A stretch of 43,816 nucleotides of DNA, from NCBI GenBank assembly GCA_903823665.1, contig CAIJTR010000145.1, positions 1-43,816 on the forward strand. The letters run 5' to 3'. The translations under genes were made by a program, and so were the position numbers. Position 1 is the stretch's first letter. Each line of letters begins with the position of its first letter. This document shows positions 7,895 through 16,206 of the stretch, piece after piece. The notes beneath the pieces were generated by a model that ran no database searches, was not told where the DNA came from, and worked only from the letters and a program-made list of their open reading frames with translations. The DNA comes from an uncultured Rhodospirillales bacterium. GTDB lineage: Bacteria; Pseudomonadota; Alphaproteobacteria; Acetobacterales; Acetobacteraceae.

Positions 7895-8848
7895 CGAATA
7901 AAGCCCAGCCTCCCTTGCCCGGACGCGGACGAGGGCGACCAGCATGTCGAGCACCGGGGTGGGAACGCCGGACTGGCGGGCGAGGTGGAGGGTGGCGTCG
8001 TAGAGGGTGGCGATTTCCATGGGGCGGCCGAGCATCAGGTCTTGCACGATGGAGCTGCGGTGGTGGCTGGTGCGGCCGTTGGTGATGGAGGCTTCGATGT
8101 CGAGCTGTGGCGTGCAGCCGAGGGCTTGGGCGATGGCGGCACCTTCGGCATAGATGGCGCGCTGGGCTGCTTCGATGGCGGGTTCAGCCAGATTGGCGTG
8201 GCCTGCGGATTGGGTGAGCACGCCGATGGGGCCGCTGGCCAGGTTCATCAGCAACTTGGACCAAACAGCGGTGCGGATGTCGGGCGTGATGTCCACCGTG
8301 AAGCCGGCCGCGCGCAATGGGGCTGCGATGGCTTCGCAGCGGGCGGAGATTTCGCCGCCGAGTTCGCCGAAGACGATGCGGTTGCGGATGTGGCCGACAT
8401 TCACCACGCCGGGGGAGGTGACTTCGCAGGACGAGTAGACAGTGGAGCCGATGGCGCGGGTGAGGCCGATATGGGTGCGAATGACGTCGTTGGGGTCGAT
8501 GCTGTCGATTTTCGGTTCGGCCGGATACCACCAGGGGATGCCGTTCACCACGAAGGCCACCGGTGTGTTGGGCCCAAGCAGGGGGGCGATGGTGGTGGCG
8601 ACGGTGGCCAGGGCGGGGGTTTTGGTGGTGACGAGCACCGCGTCTTGCGGGCCGAGATCGGCGGGGTTCGAAGTGGCGCGGAGTTTTTCGGTGAAGGTGA
8701 TGTCCGGCGCTTCGATGCGGATGCCGTTCGATTTGATGGCTTCGAGATGCGCCCCGTGGGCGATGACGGACACCTCCGCCCCGCCACGCGCGAGCCGGGC
8801 TGCGAGATGTCCGCCGATGGCTCCGGCGCCGAAGACGCAAACCCTCAC
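7874..8848 (-). CDS. Ketopantoate reductase (PanE/ApbA)-family oxidoreductase
   Basis: This 324-residue NADPH-dependent enzyme belongs to the family that reduces 2-dehydropantoate to pantoate. The N-terminal Rossmann motif is VFGAGAIGGHLAARLA. VVTTK-type Lys (LVTTKTPA), the VVNG loop, the catalytic lysine in VWSKLLMNL and the Glu in GRPMEIATL are all present. Oddities are IAHG where canonical PanE has IARG, and an IPWWYPAEP insertion after the Asn-Gly. These suggest a paralogue with another substrate rather than the housekeeping enzyme. It starts at GTG 8848, coupled (GTGA) to the amidohydrolase stop, so the two are co-translated. The pair suggests a small catabolic operon. Confidence 0.8.
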   Translation of the reverse strand: MRVCVFGAGAIGGHLAARLARGGAEVSVIAHGAHLEAIKSNGIRIEAPDITFTEKLRATSNPADLGPQDAVLVTTKTPALATVATTIAPLLGPNTPVAFVVNGIPWWYPAEPKIDSIDPNDVIRTHIGLTRAIGSTVYSSCEVTSPGVVNVGHIRNRIVFGELGGEISARCEAIAAPLRAAGFTVDITPDIRTAVWSKLLMNLASGPIGVLTQSAGHANLAEPAIEAAQRAIYAEGAAIAQALGCTPQLDIEASITNGRTSHHRSSIVQDLMLGRPMEIATLYDATLHLARQSGVPTPVLDMLVALVRVRAREAGLYSLTNRND

Positions 8849-10038
8849 GAGAGCATGTCGAGGGCGGCGCGGGACAGGGCCTGGACGCCGAGGCCGATGC
8901 AGGCTTCGTCTGGCTGGTAGCCGGAATTGTGCAGGCGGTCGTCCCGGCCGGGTGCGCCTGCCCCGATGCCGAGCTGGAAGGCGGGCACGACCTGGGACAT
9001 GAGGGCGAAATCCTCAGCGCCCATCGAGGGTTCGGTGCGGTGGATGACGTCGCCCAGCTGGCGACGGACGGAGGCCACGACGGGTTCGAGCACGCTGTCG
9101 TTGTTCAGCATGGCGGGGACGCCGCGGGTGTAGGTGACGTTGCAATGGACGCGCATGCCCTCGGCCATTCCGGCGCAAAGGCGCTTGATGGCGGCTTCGG
9201 CGGTGTCCTGCGCCTCGGCGTGCAGGGTGCGGACGGTGCCTTTGAAGGTGACGCTGTCGGGGATGATGTTCGACGCGATGCCGCCGTTGATGGCGCCGAC
9301 GGTGACCACGGCGGGGTGCAGCGGGCGGACCTCACGGGAGACGATTGTTTGCAGCTGGCAGATGAGTTGGGCGGCGGCCACGATGGGATCGACGGCGGCG
9401 TAGGGGTGGGCGGCGTGGCCGGATTTGCCGTGGACGGTGACTTCGAATGTGTCCGCGGCGGCGAGGGCGGGGCCGGGGCAGAAGCCGAATTGGCCGACGG
9501 GGAGCTGCGGGTAGTTGTGAAAGCCGATGGCCATGTCGACGCCTTCGAGCACACCGGCCTCGATCATCTTTTCGGCACCGCCGATGGCTTCTTCGGCTGG
9601 CTGGAAGACGAGTTTGACGGTGCCGGCAAGCGACGGGGCAAGGCGGTTCAGCACATCGGCCACACCGAGCAGGGTGGTGGTGTGGATGTCATGGCCGCAG
9701 GCGTGCATCAGGCCGGGCTTGGTGCTGGCGAAGCTCTGGCCGGTTTGTTCGTGGATCGGCAGCGCGTCCATGTCCGCACGGATGACGAGAGTTGGGCCGG
9801 GCCTGCCGCCCTTGATGGTGCCGACGACGCCGGTGATGGCGATGCCGCACTCGTGCGCGATGCCGAGACGGGTGAGTTCCCGTGCCACGACGCCTGCGGT
9901 GCGAAATTCCTCGAACGCGAGTTCTGGGTGTGCGTGCAGGTCGCGCCGCACCTCGATCAGCCCCGCTTCGATTTCGGCGGTGATGGTGGCGATGGCGGAT
10001 TGGGTGTCGTTTGGCAGATGCGGGGAGGTGTCGGGCAT
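8845..10038 (-). CDS. M20D-family amidohydrolase (hippurate hydrolase/aminoacylase-like)
   Basis: This 397-residue cytoplasmic metallohydrolase would cleave N-acyl amino acids or related amides. All family motifs are visible in order: DLHAHPELAFEE near residue 33, RADMDALPI near 88, MHACGHDIH near 111, VFQPAEE near 145 with the catalytic Glu pair, GFHNYP near 174, the lid-domain GKSGHAAHPYAAVDP near 205, and the final metal ligand region SMGAEDFALM near 343. Length is normal for the family. It starts at ATG 10038 with AAGG about 9 bases upstream and is the first gene of a two-gene unit with the PanE-like reductase. Confidence 0.9.
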   Translation of the reverse strand: MPDTSPHLPNDTQSAIATITAEIEAGLIEVRRDLHAHPELAFEEFRTAGVVARELTRLGIAHECGIAITGVVGTIKGGRPGPTLVIRADMDALPIHEQTGQSFASTKPGLMHACGHDIHTTTLLGVADVLNRLAPSLAGTVKLVFQPAEEAIGGAEKMIEAGVLEGVDMAIGFHNYPQLPVGQFGFCPGPALAAADTFEVTVHGKSGHAAHPYAAVDPIVAAAQLICQLQTIVSREVRPLHPAVVTVGAINGGIASNIIPDSVTFKGTVRTLHAEAQDTAEAAIKRLCAGMAEGMRVHCNVTYTRGVPAMLNNDSVLEPVVASVRRQLGDVIHRTEPSMGAEDFALMSQVVPAFQLGIGAGAPGRDDRLHNSGYQPDEACIGLGVQALSRAALDMLS

Positions 10039-10168
10039 GGGATGCGGCCTTGAGCGTGCGTGATCGCGCGATCATGCGGATCACGTCGTTGGGTAGCAAG
10101 CTCCATACCGGCTTCTGGACAGGCGGCGGCGGCTTTCCTATAGCGACCGTGCTGCATCAGGAGCACCT

Positions 10169-11623
10169 ATGAATATCGTCTCGCCGATTGCTGCCGCCAT
10201 TTCCAGCACGCATGTTGTTCCGGTGATTTTGTCCGGTGGCTCGGGCACAAGGCTGTGGCCGGTGTCACGCGAGAGCTTTCCCAAGCAGTTCTGGCCGCTG
10301 ATTTCCGAGCGCAGCTTGATTCAGGAAACGGCGGGGCGGGCGACGGGGGATGGGTTCGCGGCGCCGATCATCGTTTGCAACGAGGCGCACCGGTTTGTGG
10401 TGGCCGAGCAGATGCGGCTGATGGGCCAAAAGCACGCGCGCATCATGCTGGAGCCGGTGGGGCGCAATTCTGCGCCTGCGATTGCTGCGGCGGCGGTGCT
10501 GGTGGCGGAGACTGATCCGGATGCGGTGCTGTGGATGATGGCGGCGGATGCTTCGATTGCGGACAACGAGGCTTTGGCGGTGGCCCTCGAACATGCCGTG
10601 ACGGCGGCGCGGGCCGGGCGGATTGTGACGTTCGGAATGCGGCCGACGGCACCTGAGACCGGGTATGGCTATATTAAGGTGGGAGCACCCTTGGCGGGGA
10701 TTGCCGGCGTGTGCGAGTTGGCGGCGTTTGTGGAAAAGCCGGATTTGGCGACGGCGACTGCGATGGTTGCGGACGGTGAGCACCTTTGGAACTCCGGCAT
10801 GTTCGTGTTCACCGCGCGCACGCTGTTGGACGAGTTGGCGAAATATGCGCCGGAGGTGCTCGACGCTGTGCGCAAGTCGGTGGCGGAGCGGCATCAGGAT
10901 CTGGATTTCATTCGTCTGGCGGAAGCCCCCTTTGCCGCCTGCCCGAATATCAGCCTCGACTATGCGGTGGCGGAGCACACGCAGCATGCAGCCGTGGTGC
11001 CCGCCGATATCGGCTGGTCTGACGTGGGCAGCTGGAGTGCGCTGTGGGAGCTGGGGGCGAAGGATTCCGGCGGGAACGTGGCGATTGGTGACGTGCTGAT
11101 GGAGGGGGCGACGAATTGCTATGGTCGCTCCGACGGGATTGTGACGGCCATTGTCGGGCTTGAGGATGTGGTGGTCGTTGTGACCGAGGATGCGGTGCTG
11201 GCGATGCATCGCGACCGGGCGCAGGACGTGAAGAAGGTGGTGGATCAGCTTCGCAAGAAAGGCCGCGCCGAGGCGTCTATGCATAACCGCGTATATCGGC
11301 CGTGGGGGTTTTATGAGAGTTTGATTCATGGCGATCGCTTCCAGGTGAAGCGAATTGTGGTGACGCCGGGCCACAAGCTTTCCCTACAGAAGCATTTCCA
11401 TCGCTCAGAGCATTGGGTGGTGGTGGCCGGGAGTGCGCTGGTGACGCGCGATGCCGAGACGCAGCTGATGCGAGAGAATGAGAGCATCTACCTGCCGCTG
11501 GGCTGCGTTCACAGGCTGGAGAATCCGGGCCGCATTCCGTTGACGCTGATCGAAGTGCAGTCTGGCAGCTATCTCGGCGAGGACGATATCGTTCGCTACG
11601 ATGACCATTACGGGCGGAATTGA
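10169..11623 (+). CDS. manC: Mannose-1-phosphate guanylyltransferase / mannose-6-phosphate isomerase (type II, bifunctional)
   Basis: This 484-residue bifunctional enzyme interconverts fructose-6-P and mannose-6-P and makes GDP-mannose from mannose-1-P and GTP. The N-terminal nucleotidyltransferase has the signature LSGGSGTRLWPVSRESFPKQ (residues about 21-40), followed by VGRNSAPAIAAAA and FVEKPD. The C-terminal cupin (about 375-484) has the type II PMI motifs RPWGFYESL, PGHKLSLQKHFHRSEHWVVV and YLPLGCVHRLENPG with the metal-binding histidines. AGGAG precedes ATG 10169. It transcribes alone and can feed GDP-mannose to the GDP-sugar epimerase and glycosyltransferases at 1.2-5 kb. Confidence 0.95.
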   Translation: MNIVSPIAAAISSTHVVPVILSGGSGTRLWPVSRESFPKQFWPLISERSLIQETAGRATGDGFAAPIIVCNEAHRFVVAEQMRLMGQKHARIMLEPVGRNSAPAIAAAAVLVAETDPDAVLWMMAADASIADNEALAVALEHAVTAARAGRIVTFGMRPTAPETGYGYIKVGAPLAGIAGVCELAAFVEKPDLATATAMVADGEHLWNSGMFVFTARTLLDELAKYAPEVLDAVRKSVAERHQDLDFIRLAEAPFAACPNISLDYAVAEHTQHAAVVPADIGWSDVGSWSALWELGAKDSGGNVAIGDVLMEGATNCYGRSDGIVTAIVGLEDVVVVVTEDAVLAMHRDRAQDVKKVVDQLRKKGRAEASMHNRVYRPWGFYESLIHGDRFQVKRIVVTPGHKLSLQKHFHRSEHWVVVAGSALVTRDAETQLMRENESIYLPLGCVHRLENPGRIPLTLIEVQSGSYLGEDDIVRYDDHYGRN

Positions 11624-11664
11624 TCCGCCCGCTCGTCTAGCTGCCTGTTGCTTTAGAGTGCATC

Positions 11665-11691
11665 CGGTTTTGGTTGAATCAACCAAAACCG
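11665..11691. repeat. Perfect 13-bp palindrome, first of a pair between convergent genes
   Basis: Arms CGGTTTTGGTTGA (11665-11677) and TCAACCAAAACCG (11679-11691) flank a single central A. It lies 42 bases after the manC stop. It could work as a bidirectional terminator between manC and the convergent M81-like gene, or be a member of an extragenic palindrome family. Confidence 0.6.
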
Positions 11692-11730
11692 ATAAGATGA
11701 CCTCTTAACATATACTTAGCGGCTGACTTT

Positions 11731-11757
11731 CGGTTCAAACTGATACAGTTTGAACCG
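11731..11757. repeat. Perfect 12-bp inverted repeat, second of the pair
   Basis: Arms CGGTTCAAACTG (11731-11742) and CAGTTTGAACCG (11746-11757) flank ATA. It has the same outer CGGTT/AACCG ends and the same size as the palindrome 40 bases upstream, but a different middle. It ends 8 bases before the M81-like stop codon, so it can also act as terminator for that gene. Confidence 0.6.
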
Positions 11758-11765
11758 GTCAGACG

Positions 11766-13319
11766 CTAGCTGAACGCGCCGCTGCGCATACCGGGTTCGT
11801 CATCCTGCGAGGACTGGCCTTCGCCGCTGCTGCTGGAGGACTGAGCGTCATGATCCAGCACAGCGCTGCCGGTTGCGAGCGTGGATTCCGGCGGGGGTGT
11901 GCGGCGGGAGACCGGCACGTAGTGATAGGGCAGGCGGAGTAGATCGGGGGTGGTTGGACCCTGGCTGTCACACACAATGCAATCGCGCACATGGGAGGCG
12001 AAGGCTGCGCGTGTGGCGGCACCGCCCTTGATGGCGAGGACGGCGTAGTCGTCGAGGGACACGCCGAAGCCGGACAGGAAGTCCGGTCCGATGATCTCAG
12101 GGCGAAGCGTGGTGACCATAATATCGGCCGCCTCGGTGCGCAGAATGGCGCATTCCCCAGCCTGCGAACTGCCGCGCACAGCGACGATTTCGGCCTGCAC
12201 CGGAAAGGGGTTGCCGAACTGGTCTGTGCTGTTGCCGCCGAGATTGAGGCCGATGGAAGCACCGACGCCTGCCTTGCTGGCCGCGATGACGCTGTCTATG
12301 TCGTGGAAGGCCGCGAACATGACGCGCCCGCTCAAGCTGTTGCGGGCTGATGGCTCTGATAGCGCTTGCAGAAGGCCCGGCGTATCGCACAGGCCTCCCG
12401 ACACGGGGTCGTCACCGGCATCGAGCAGCATCAGCGGGCGCGGACCTGCGCCGGTGGCAACGATTTGCTCGATGGCGTATTGTGGGGTGAAGTGCTTTGG
12501 TGATGGTGTGCTGCGCCAGCGGGCAAGCGACATGGCGAGACTGGCCGCGAGTTCTCGCGCGGCCCCGGCGTCTCGATCTGCCCAGACCATGGCGGACGGG
12601 CCAGCATAAGGCGTGTCACCCCATGAGAAGCCGCCGAACACGCTGGCATCCAGCACCGGCGGACGCAGCGCGCGCATGGGGCCGCGCCATTGTGCGGCGA
12701 GGGCGTCGAGCATCATGGTGTCGCTGAGCATCATCGGCACGCGGGCGAGCGCTCCGACGGGGCGGTTGCGGCCGGAGAGAATGCCCTCAAGCAGGGTGAG
12801 CGCACGCGATGCTGCGGCGGCACCGCCACCGGACGGCCAAACCTCGTTGCCGCACGCGCCGTCCAGCAGAATGGCGGTTTCCTCGGACAGGTTGGCGCGC
12901 ATGTCAAAAGTGGCCACGATCGGGGTATGGCCCAGGATGGAGCGCAGTCGGCGCAAAATGGTGAGATCGGCCGCAGGGTCACCCTCTGCCTGGCAGGCGC
13001 CGTGCAGTGACAAATAAACGCCATCGAATCGTCCGCGCCGGAGCCTGTCTTCGGTCTCCGCCATCCAGTTGCCGAACACGTCGGCTGCCAAGGGGCCTCC
13101 CGGAGGGGCGGATGCGCAGCGAAGGATGGTCGCGTCCCAGCCGGCGCGTTGGGTGACGAAACGGCGCACGCCCTCCAACTCGCCATCCGGCAGCGAGGGG
13201 GTGACCAGCGCCTGATCGCCCATCGTCCACTCATGCGCCATCATGTCCTCGGCGCGAGTGCGACGAGGCGTAAAACTGTTGGAGCAGAACCAGAGACGGG
13301 CAACTGCCAGGCGAGCCAT
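11766..13319 (-). CDS. M81/MlrC (microcystinase C)-family protein, predicted metal site lost
   Basis: This 517-residue protein has the two-domain layout of MlrC-like M81 proteins. ARLAVARLW starts the fold, YLSLHGACQAEGD and IVATFDMRANLS lie at about 103-145, and LMLLDAGDDPVSGG and the IGLNLGGNSTDQFG region form the C-terminal domain. The usual HETN near the N-terminus is FCSN (residues 11-14), the usual DLHAN is DMRAN, and the usual TYPH is VWPS (about 159-162). The metal-binding histidines are therefore replaced, although the frame is intact. The tail is Ser- and Asp-rich (about 25 residues). ATG 13319 was chosen over 13334 because MARLAVARL matches the family start. It is likely an inactive or re-purposed homologue. 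Confidence 0.75.
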   Translation of the reverse strand: MARLAVARLWFCSNSFTPRRTRAEDMMAHEWTMGDQALVTPSLPDGELEGVRRFVTQRAGWDATILRCASAPPGGPLAADVFGNWMAETEDRLRRGRFDGVYLSLHGACQAEGDPAADLTILRRLRSILGHTPIVATFDMRANLSEETAILLDGACGNEVWPSGGGAAAASRALTLLEGILSGRNRPVGALARVPMMLSDTMMLDALAAQWRGPMRALRPPVLDASVFGGFSWGDTPYAGPSAMVWADRDAGAARELAASLAMSLARWRSTPSPKHFTPQYAIEQIVATGAGPRPLMLLDAGDDPVSGGLCDTPGLLQALSEPSARNSLSGRVMFAAFHDIDSVIAASKAGVGASIGLNLGGNSTDQFGNPFPVQAEIVAVRGSSQAGECAILRTEAADIMVTTLRPEIIGPDFLSGFGVSLDDYAVLAIKGGAATRAAFASHVRDCIVCDSQGPTTPDLLRLPYHYVPVSRRTPPPESTLATGSAVLDHDAQSSSSSGEGQSSQDDEPGMRSGAFS

Positions 13320-13404
13320 TTGTTTTCCTGCCAAACCAAAAACGCCGCTAATTCGTGCGGCAGCATAAGCTCTTATGTTTTCAACTTTATATCAACCAAT
13401 GTCG

Positions 13405-13578
13405 ATGCATAACGATCTAACCATGGCGGCGTTTGAGCCCAAAGCTGATATTTCTAAGAGAGTGAAGTGCAAATTTAAAGACAGCGTTTCAAAACCCGAG
13501 TCAATCTGGCTTAATCGGGGTGCATCAGGATTTTTCTGGGGCTTCGTGAGCATCGCTCTGTGGGCAGCCATAGGTTAA
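13405..13578 (+). CDS. Possible small protein with one C-terminal hydrophobic segment
   Basis: This is a 57-residue frame (an ATG at 13423 would give 51 residues). The middle is Lys-rich (SKRVKCKFKDSVSK) and the end hydrophobic (GFFWGFVSIALWAAIG), as in small membrane-tethered peptides. There is no good ribosome binding site and no family that I recognise. Base composition here is more AT-rich than the surroundings. It is the only candidate gene in the 313-base gap 13320-13632, in which I otherwise see nothing. Low confidence. Confidence 0.3.
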   Translation: MHNDLTMAAFEPKADISKRVKCKFKDSVSKPESIWLNRGASGFFWGFVSIALWAAIG

Positions 13579-13632
13579 GTAGCCGCGTCCGTAGCGATCA
13601 TGCTGGCGGTGCCCATGGGGAGATTGGCTGGA

Positions 13633-14295
13633 ATGTTCGATTCGCTGCGCTCGATGGTGACCAGCCGCCCCCGGCTGTTCGCCGCCGCCCTGATCGGGCT
13701 GATCACCGGCCTGATGCTCCCGGAGAGCTTGGAGGTGCAAAGCCGCGCCATCATTGGCTGGGACATGATGGTGACGGTGTATTTGGTGCTGATGGCGTGG
13801 CTGTTCTCCAATCAGCCGCCCGAGGGGATTGCCGCCAATGCAGCAGCGCAGATGGAAGGGGAGTGGACGATCTTCTGGATCATCGTCGCCGCCGTGGCCG
13901 CGAGCTTTGCCGCCATCATATTCGAGTTTTCGGTCAGCAAAGATATGCCAGCCGGTGTGCGTGGAGCGCATGTAGCGCTGGTCAGCTTCACGCTGCTGGC
14001 CTCATGGCTGATGACACATACGGTGTTCGCCATGCGGTATGCGCATGAGTATTATGAAATTACCGGCGATGGCTCGCAGATCGACAAAGGGCTGGAGTTT
14101 CCGGGCGATCTGCCGCCGGATTACTGGGATTTCTTTTATTTCGCTTTGATCCTCGGGATGACATTCCAAGTGTCAGACGTGGAGATCACGTCACGTCAAC
14201 TGCGCCGGTTGGCGACCGTGCACGGCCTGCTGGGGTTTTTGTTCAACACGGTCATCATTGCGCTGACGGTCAACATTGGTGCGAGCTTGCTTTAG
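13633..14295 (+). CDS. DUF1345 inner-membrane protein
   Basis: This 220-residue membrane protein has about five hydrophobic segments (roughly residues 12-30, 40-56, 82-102, 117-136 and 196-216). The family marks are HTVFAMRYAHEYYE and the following FPGDLPPDYWDFFYFALILGM, with SDVEITSR after it, all typical of DUF1345. The function of the family is unknown. ATG 13633 was chosen because GGGGAG (13617-13622) lies 10 bases upstream; in-frame starts at 13600 and 13615 overlap that site. Confidence 0.85.
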   Translation: MFDSLRSMVTSRPRLFAAALIGLITGLMLPESLEVQSRAIIGWDMMVTVYLVLMAWLFSNQPPEGIAANAAAQMEGEWTIFWIIVAAVAASFAAIIFEFSVSKDMPAGVRGAHVALVSFTLLASWLMTHTVFAMRYAHEYYEITGDGSQIDKGLEFPGDLPPDYWDFFYFALILGMTFQVSDVEITSRQLRRLATVHGLLGFLFNTVIIALTVNIGASLL

Positions 14296-14299
14296 CCGT

Positions 14300-14354
14300 A
14301 GCATCGCCATCTTTCGGACACCGGACACGCCGAGGATGATTGGGTGGCGATGCT
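14300..14354 (+). terminator. Inverted repeat after the DUF1345 gene
   Basis: Perfect 10-base arms AGCATCGCCA (14300-14309) and TGGCGATGCT (14345-14354) enclose 35 bases and begin 4 bases after the stop codon. No U-run follows. It is a candidate for a 3'-end structure. The rest of the gap to 14468 shows nothing else I can name. Confidence 0.35.
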
Positions 14355-14468
14355 TGCCAAAACAACTGAAATATGGCGATTACACACAAACGTGAACGAT
14401 GATGACGTGTCGCCGCGCAGTGATCAGCCAGCCTCCCATCCACGCGTTATACATGTGACTGATCTGCC

Positions 14469-16115
14469 GTGACCCAATCATCTGTACGCGGCGATCGCGT
14501 GTCTCGCAATCGCCTCAGTTCCGCCCTTGCAGCCCGGCCCGGCAGTGTCATCGCAATCGTGGCGTTGTTGCTGGTGCTGGCGCTGGTGATGACAACGACA
14601 ATCCGTTCGCCGCAGAAGGATGATGTGGCGTGGCTGTTGTATGTGGCGCGCAAGTGGCTGGCTGGGCAGCGGCTTTATGAGGATCTGGTGGAGGTCAATC
14701 CGCCGTTGATCATCTGGCTGTATGCCATCCCAGCGAAGCTCGCGATCTGGCTCGATGTGACGCCGAAATTGATCGCAATTCCCACGTTCGCCGCGATGGT
14801 GCTGGGTGCTGCTTGGTGGAGTGCGTGTCTGCTGCAGGACCAAGGGCCGTTGTTTGCCCGGCGTGTGCCGGTGTTCGCCGCAATCGGGATCGTGTTGCTG
14901 GTTTTGCCGGGCGTGGAGTTTGGCCAGCGCGAGCATCTGATGGCGGCTTCGATCCTGCCATACCTGTGCGTGATGGCGACCTGGCTGAACGGCCGCAGCA
15001 CTGAGAGGCGGACTGGCATTTGGGTCGGCATTGCGGCTGGGCTTGGCTGTGCGCTGAAGCCGACCTATGCGCTGGCGTTCATTCTGCCGGAGTTGCTGGG
15101 CTGGATGCGGGGACGGAAGGTTATTCGCTCCGCACCGGTGGCAGCCGTGGTGGCGGCGATGGTTTATGCCGCGAGCATTGTGGTGCTGTGCCCAGCTTTC
15201 CTTGATCACGCGGTGCCGCTTGCGCTTGCGCTCTACGGTGGCACGGATCAGCCGTTTCCGGCGCTGTTGAGCTCGGCCTGGGTGATGCTGTTCGGCGCGG
15301 GTGTGGCCGTTGCGCTTTGGGTGACGAGCCGCACTCGCCTTGGCGCGCGGGGGGACTTCACGTTTTGCCTGTATGCGGTATTGACCAGCTTCGCCGTGGG
15401 GGCCAGCGTTGTGTTCCTGATCCAGGGCAAAGACTGGTTCTATCACCGCATCCCCGCCACGATGGCGATTATTCTGGCTCTGGTGCTGTGGTGTGCTGAG
15501 GTGCTGCCTTACGCTGCTGCCCGAGGTGCTCGCGTGGCTGCATTGGCGGTGCCGCGCTGGCGTCTGCTACCGCAAACAGGTTTTGCGCTGCTTGCACTGC
15601 TGGCGATTGCAGCCACCGGCCTTGACCGGATGCGACCCTGGATTGAGGAGGCGGTCGAGCCTGATCTCTCCACTGAGGTGCGGCTTGAGAAGATCATCAA
15701 GCGTGAGCATGCCAAGACCTATATCGCGTTCTCGGAATGGATCGAGCTTGGCTTTCCTGTGGTGAACAACACCGGCGTGGTCTGGACCTCGCGCTTTGAC
15801 TCAATGTGGGCGCTGCGCGGTGAGTTGTGGCGCACGCGTGAGGATGGACGGGCACCGGCGAATTGGCCGATCCGCCGATGGGTGGCGCGGGATTTTGTTT
15901 CGGGCTGCCCGGATATCGCGGTGGTGGATGCGCGCGGCGGCATCAACTACGTGGCCGTGCTGGTAGCTTCGGACAAGAACTTCGCCAGCGCCTGGACACA
16001 TTACCAGGAGATTGCGATGTTTAATGGTCTGCGGGTTTATAAGCGGCAGGGGCCGAGTTGCTCCATTCCGAGGGATCGCGCCCGGATTGCAACGACTGCG
16101 ATGCATGCGCCCTGA
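14469..16115 (+). CDS. Polytopic membrane protein, putative GT-C-type glycosyltransferase
   Basis: This 548-residue integral membrane protein has roughly 9-11 hydrophobic segments between residues 25 and 380 and a soluble C-terminal domain of about 160 residues. The first external loop contains RSPQKDDVAWLLYVARKWLAG then YEDLVEVNPPLIIWLYAIP. The acidic DD after the first membrane segment and this layout resemble GT-C lipid-linked sugar transferases (PMT/ArnT-like). The start is GTG 14469; an ATG is not available nearby. It could transfer a sugar from a polyprenyl donor during glycan synthesis, in line with manC and the other glycosyltransferases. No partner gene is adjacent. The assignment rests on topology and loop character only. 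Confidence 0.6.
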   Translation: MTQSSVRGDRVSRNRLSSALAARPGSVIAIVALLLVLALVMTTTIRSPQKDDVAWLLYVARKWLAGQRLYEDLVEVNPPLIIWLYAIPAKLAIWLDVTPKLIAIPTFAAMVLGAAWWSACLLQDQGPLFARRVPVFAAIGIVLLVLPGVEFGQREHLMAASILPYLCVMATWLNGRSTERRTGIWVGIAAGLGCALKPTYALAFILPELLGWMRGRKVIRSAPVAAVVAAMVYAASIVVLCPAFLDHAVPLALALYGGTDQPFPALLSSAWVMLFGAGVAVALWVTSRTRLGARGDFTFCLYAVLTSFAVGASVVFLIQGKDWFYHRIPATMAIILALVLWCAEVLPYAAARGARVAALAVPRWRLLPQTGFALLALLAIAATGLDRMRPWIEEAVEPDLSTEVRLEKIIKREHAKTYIAFSEWIELGFPVVNNTGVVWTSRFDSMWALRGELWRTREDGRAPANWPIRRWVARDFVSGCPDIAVVDARGGINYVAVLVASDKNFASAWTHYQEIAMFNGLRVYKRQGPSCSIPRDRARIATTAMHAP

Positions 16116-16206
16116 TATGCGGGTGGATCGTTTCGCACCGCTTCCTTGCGCCGCAGTGTTGCGTGTGCGTGACTGCCTCGGTTGAAACCGGGACGTGGGA
16201 GCCGCA

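Noticed and set aside
8929-10053. A 374-codon forward frame opposite the M20 amidohydrolase
   Set aside because: It is Gly/Asp/Ala-rich without motifs; the reverse strand has every M20 metal-binding motif.
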